A program made the translations under genes and the position numbers. Of a DNA stretch of 8,937 nt, positions 6,656 to 8,937 are shown one piece after another. The stretch is from Clostridia bacterium (GTDB lineage Bacteria > Bacillota > Clostridia > Oscillospirales > Acutalibacteraceae), in assembly GCA_900767015.1 (NCBI GenBank), contig CAAFXQ010000252.1:1-8937 (forward strand), in the 5' to 3' direction. Each line of letters starts with the position of its first letter. The first letter of the stretch is position 1. Under the pieces are notes generated by a model. It was not told the origin of the DNA. It was given only the letters and a program-made list of their open reading frames with translations, and did no database searches.

Positions 6656-6731
6656 TGGTGATCCATCGGAGATTCGAACTCCGGACACCTTGATTAAAAG
6701 TCAAGTGCTCTGCCGACTGAGCTAATGGATC
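6656..6731 (-). tRNA. tRNA-Lys (anticodon UUU), CCA encoded
   Basis: The full cloverleaf can be drawn without mismatches: acceptor GATCCAT with ATGGATC, D stem GCTC with GAGC, anticodon stem CTTGA with TCAAG, loop CTTTTAA (anticodon UUU), variable loop GTGTC, T stem CGGAG with CTCCG and loop TTCGAAT. The discriminator is A and the 3' CCA is encoded (6656-6658). U36 and A37 make it an expected substrate of TsaD-dependent t6A modification. It is a single tRNA gene with its own promoter and terminator. Confidence 0.98.
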
Positions 6732-6760
6732 TTGTCAAACAGCAGTACCTATCATATACT
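6732..6760 (+). promoter_or_regulatory. promoter of nagA, interleaved with the tRNA-Lys promoter
   Basis: TTGTCA (6732-6737), a 17-bp spacer and TATACT (6755-6760) on the plus strand. The start would be near 6767, giving a leader of about 59 nt. The -35 abuts the 5' end of the tRNA gene and the -10 overlaps the tRNA promoter -10 by two bases. No GntR/NagR-type or catabolite-control operator is recognised in this stretch. Confidence 0.65.
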
Positions 6761-6779
6761 ATAACCCCAAAAATGTCAA
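6751..6779 (-). promoter_or_regulatory. consensus promoter of tRNA-Lys
   Basis: On the minus strand TTGACA (6774-6779), a 17-bp spacer and TATGAT (6751-6756). Transcription would start about 13 nt before the mature tRNA 5' end. The match to the vegetative sigma consensus is nearly perfect, as expected for a stable-RNA gene. Confidence 0.85.
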
Positions 6780-6825
6780 GCATTTCAGACAAAAAAAGCC
6801 AAAAGATTTTAAAAGGAGCAGCAAG

Positions 6826-7941
6826 ATGATTCTGACAGATCTACAATATATCGACGGGAACTATGAAATCCGTCCCGGAGCGATTCGCATCAACAACGGC
6901 GTCATCACGTCTTTTCAGGACAACGGCGAAAAGGACGAAATGAGCATGGGCGGGCTTCTCGCTTTGCCGGGGCTTATCGACATCCACACCCACGGCGGAA
7001 GCGGAGCTGACGCCTGCGATAAAACAAAAGAGGCTTACAAAACGCTGTCAAAGCATTACGCAAGACACGGCGTCACGTCCTTCTGCCCGACAACAATGAC
7101 GCTTCCGATTTCTCAGCTGAAAGAGATTTTCGAAGCCATCGAAAGCTATAAAGGTCAAGAACCCGCCGCCTATATTCAGGGTATCAACATGGAGGGTCCC
7201 TACGTTTCGAAGAACAAATGCGGCGCACAGAATCCCGATTATATCGTGCCGCCTGACGCCGAAGAATTTCTTGAGCTGTCAAAAATCAGCAAAGTCTGTC
7301 TTGTCGATGTCGCCCCCGAATCACCGGGAGCGTTCGACTTTGCGGAAAAAGTCAGCTCCACCTACGTTTGCAGTATTGCGCACACGGACGCCGACTACGA
7401 CACGGCAAAGGAAGCGATAACACACGGCTTTTCTCACGTCACGCATTTTTATAACGCCATGTCGGGGCTTAGTCACCGTGCGCCCGGCGTTGTCGGTGCT
7501 GTTTTTGAGGACAGCACGGTCACGGCGGAGCTTATCTGCGACGGGTTTCATTTAAGTCCGGCGGCGGTTCGTATCGCCTTTAAGGTTTTAGGCGCCGACC
7601 GCTGTGTCGCTATCAGCGACTCGTTAAGCAGTGCGGATTTTCCCGACGGCGAATATATGTTAGGCGGTCAGAAAGTCATCGTCAAGGGCGGGCACGCTCA
7701 TCTTGAAAACGGCACGATTGCCGGAAGTACGGCGAACCTTTTCGACGAATTCCGAAACCTGCTGTCGTTCGGAATCGACTTCAAAACGGCTTTAAAGGCT
7801 TGCAGTGAAAACCCGGCACGGGTCATCGGAGCTTTTGACAGGTGCGGAAGCCTTGAAGAGGGAAAAAACGCCGACATCATCTTTGTTGACAATGAGATGA
7901 ACTTGAAGCACGTCTTTGTCAAAGGCAAAATGATTTTCTAA
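6826..7941 (+). CDS. nagA: N-acetylglucosamine-6-phosphate deacetylase
   Basis: Removes the acetyl group from GlcNAc-6-phosphate to give glucosamine-6-phosphate and acetate in the cytoplasm, feeding amino-sugar catabolism and cell-wall recycling. The 371-residue amidohydrolase has the family's landmarks: the first metal motif H54-T-H56-G after the GLIDIH strand, the ligand Glu E123 in NMEGPY, H186 in IAHTDA, H207 in THFYNAM, substrate-binding H242 in CDGFH and the catalytic Asp D265 in ISDS. The C-terminal small beta domain ends with EGKNADIIFVD. The usual HLFNAM is HFYNAM here, a mild change. AAAGGAG sits 7 nt before the ATG. nagB, a NagR-type regulator and a PTS component, often neighbours of nagA, are absent from the window. 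No terminator is seen in the 70 bp after it, so some read-through into the mutase gene is possible. Confidence 0.95.
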   Translation: MILTDLQYIDGNYEIRPGAIRINNGVITSFQDNGEKDEMSMGGLLALPGLIDIHTHGGSGADACDKTKEAYKTLSKHYARHGVTSFCPTTMTLPISQLKEIFEAIESYKGQEPAAYIQGINMEGPYVSKNKCGAQNPDYIVPPDAEEFLELSKISKVCLVDVAPESPGAFDFAEKVSSTYVCSIAHTDADYDTAKEAITHGFSHVTHFYNAMSGLSHRAPGVVGAVFEDSTVTAELICDGFHLSPAAVRIAFKVLGADRCVAISDSLSSADFPDGEYMLGGQKVIVKGGHAHLENGTIAGSTANLFDEFRNLLSFGIDFKTALKACSENPARVIGAFDRCGSLEEGKNADIIFVDNEMNLKHVFVKGKMIF

Positions 7942-7945
7942 ACAA

Positions 7946-7974
7946 TTGAAAATCGCCCGAATATGTGATATGAT
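7946..7974 (+). promoter_or_regulatory. promoter of the phosphoglycerate mutase-like gene
   Basis: TTGAAA (7946-7951), a 17-bp spacer and TATGAT (7969-7974) with a preceding TGA (extended -10), start expected near 7981. The string TGATATGAT is the same as at the promoter near 3330, which supports both calls. Confidence 0.75.
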
Positions 7975-8011
7975 GTATAGGATTTCATGTAAAACGAAAG
8001 GATTGATATAA

Positions 8012-8937
8012 ATGAAATATGTTGTTGTACTTTGCGACGGCATGGCGGACTACCCCGTTCCGGCTCTCGGCGGGAAAACGCCGATGATGTGCGCAAATAA
8101 ACCGAATATCGACCGCCTTGCCAAAACGGCTGAAGTCGGACTTGTCCGCACGGTCGCCGAGGGACTTAAGCCCGGCAGTGACGTCGCCAACATGAGCGTT
8201 ATGGGCTTCGACCCGAAAAAATATTACACCGGCCGTTCGCCGCTTGAAGCGGTCAGCATCGGCGTCAAGCTTTCCGACGATGACGTGACACTTCGCTGCA
8301 ACCTTGTCACGCTTTCCGATGAGGAAGCCTATGAGGACAAGACGATGGTGGACTATTCAGCCGGCGACATCAGCACCGCCGAAGCCCGTGAAATCATCAA
8401 GTCCGTTCAGGAATTCTTCGGCAACGAGATTTACACCTATTACGGCGGTGTCAGCTACCGTCACTGTCTTGTCGTTCACGGCGGGACAACGGAGTTAGGC
8501 GCCATGACACCTCCACACGACATCAGCGGAAGAGTTGTCGGCGAATATCTTTCCAAAAGCGAAAACGCCGCTCCTCTTATTGACATGATGAAACGAAGCT
8601 ACGATTTTCTCATGAAGCACCCGGTCAACATCGAAAGAATGAAGCGGGGCGAAAGACCGGCGAACTCGATCTGGCTGTGGGGCGAGGGCAGAAAGCCCAG
8701 ACTTCCGCTTTTCTCCGACCTTTTCGGAAAAACCGGTGCGGTGATCTCGGCAGTTGACCTGTTAAAGGGAATCGCCATCTGCTCGGGTATGTCAACGCCT
8801 GAGGTTGAGGGGGCAACAGGCTATATCGACACAAACTTCGAGGGCAAAGCCGAAGCCGCCGTCAAAGAGCTTCAAAGCGGCAAGGACATGGTTTATATTC
8901 ATCTTGAAGCGCCCGACGAATGCGGTCACCGGAATGA
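8012..8937 (+). CDS. cofactor-independent phosphoglycerate mutase, archaeal type (ApgM) / proposed homoserine kinase, 3' end missing
   Basis: The first 308 codons of an alkaline-phosphatase-superfamily enzyme; the frame is open to the window end and roughly 95 residues are expected to be missing. Family signs are the metal-binding LCDGMADYP (D9), the nucleophile region GSDVANMSVMG (Ser62), YYTGRSPLEA (71-80), RCNLVTLSDE (95-104), H156 in VVHGG, WLWGEG (221-226), and EAPDECGH near the end (D302, H306). Relatives are annotated either as 2,3-bisphosphoglycerate-independent mutases interconverting 3- and 2-phosphoglycerate or, for a clostridial subgroup, as a proposed homoserine kinase of threonine synthesis. 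Sequence alone does not decide, and no threonine-pathway neighbour is visible, so no symbol is given. The GAAAGGA site (7996-8002) is 9 nt before the ATG, and a promoter lies between it and nagA. Confidence 0.88.
   Translation, partial: MKYVVVLCDGMADYPVPALGGKTPMMCANKPNIDRLAKTAEVGLVRTVAEGLKPGSDVANMSVMGFDPKKYYTGRSPLEAVSIGVKLSDDDVTLRCNLVTLSDEEAYEDKTMVDYSAGDISTAEAREIIKSVQEFFGNEIYTYYGGVSYRHCLVVHGGTTELGAMTPPHDISGRVVGEYLSKSENAAPLIDMMKRSYDFLMKHPVNIERMKRGERPANSIWLWGEGRKPRLPLFSDLFGKTGAVISAVDLLKGIAICSGMSTPEVEGATGYIDTNFEGKAEAAVKELQSGKDMVYIHLEAPDECGHRN

Noticed and set aside
6504..6704. A 66-codon minus-strand reading frame ending inside the Fn3 gene
   Set aside because: It starts inside tRNA-Lys and reads through the tRNA T arm and its terminator; the peptide containing GVRSSNLRW is the usual false product of a tRNA gene.
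6771..6785. Inverted repeat AAATG-TCAAG-CATTT as a nagA operator
   Set aside because: The arms are only 5 bp and mostly part of the tRNA promoter -35; it does not resemble known NagR or catabolite-control sites.
1..8937. CRISPR array, insertion sequence, prophage or integration site
   Set aside because: No spaced direct repeats, transposase, integrase or tRNA-end duplication is visible; the tRNA-Lys 3' end is not repeated elsewhere in the window.

Overview
The window looks like a fragment of a Clostridia-type Bacillota genome, possibly from the Oscillospiraceae/Ruminococcaceae. The protein families, purine-rich Shine-Dalgarno sites, TATGAT-type -10 boxes and YwlE-like arginine phosphatase signature all fit this. 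It is probably a metagenome or draft contig, because the first 20 bases match the end of a standard Illumina adapter and not the organism. The assignment rests on recognised families, not on a search.

Layout. (1) Positions 21-1680, minus strand: a GPH/MelB-type sugar:cation symporter whose 3' end is cut off by the adapter. (2) 1840-3081, minus strand: a membrane-anchored M28 metallopeptidase with its own promoter, a palindrome over the -10, a leader hairpin followed by a U-rich run, and a downstream terminator. (3) 3378-5268, plus strand, divergent from the peptidase: a fused protein joining a phosphoarginine-phosphatase-like domain to a RimI-like acetyltransferase, followed 4 nt later by tsaD (t6A tRNA modification). 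(4) 5316-6530, plus: a secreted protein of four fibronectin type III domains. (5) 6656-6731, minus: tRNA-Lys(UUU) with a near-consensus promoter and a strong terminator. (6) 6826-7941, plus: nagA. (7) 8012 to the window end, plus: an archaeal-type phosphoglycerate mutase / proposed homoserine kinase, incomplete.

How the genes work together. RimI next to TsaD is the familiar Firmicutes translation-quality neighbourhood, but TsaB and TsaE are not seen and RimI is fused behind an arginine phosphatase. The tRNA-Lys here has U36 and A37 and is a probable TsaD substrate. NagA supplies glucosamine-6-phosphate and the last gene may act in glycolysis or threonine synthesis. The symporter and peptidase are nutrient-acquisition or turnover genes with no clear functional link. 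The items most worth a second look are the fused phosphatase-acetyltransferase, the fully interleaved tRNA-Lys/nagA promoters, the membrane hairpins inserted in the M28 fold, and the peptidase leader.
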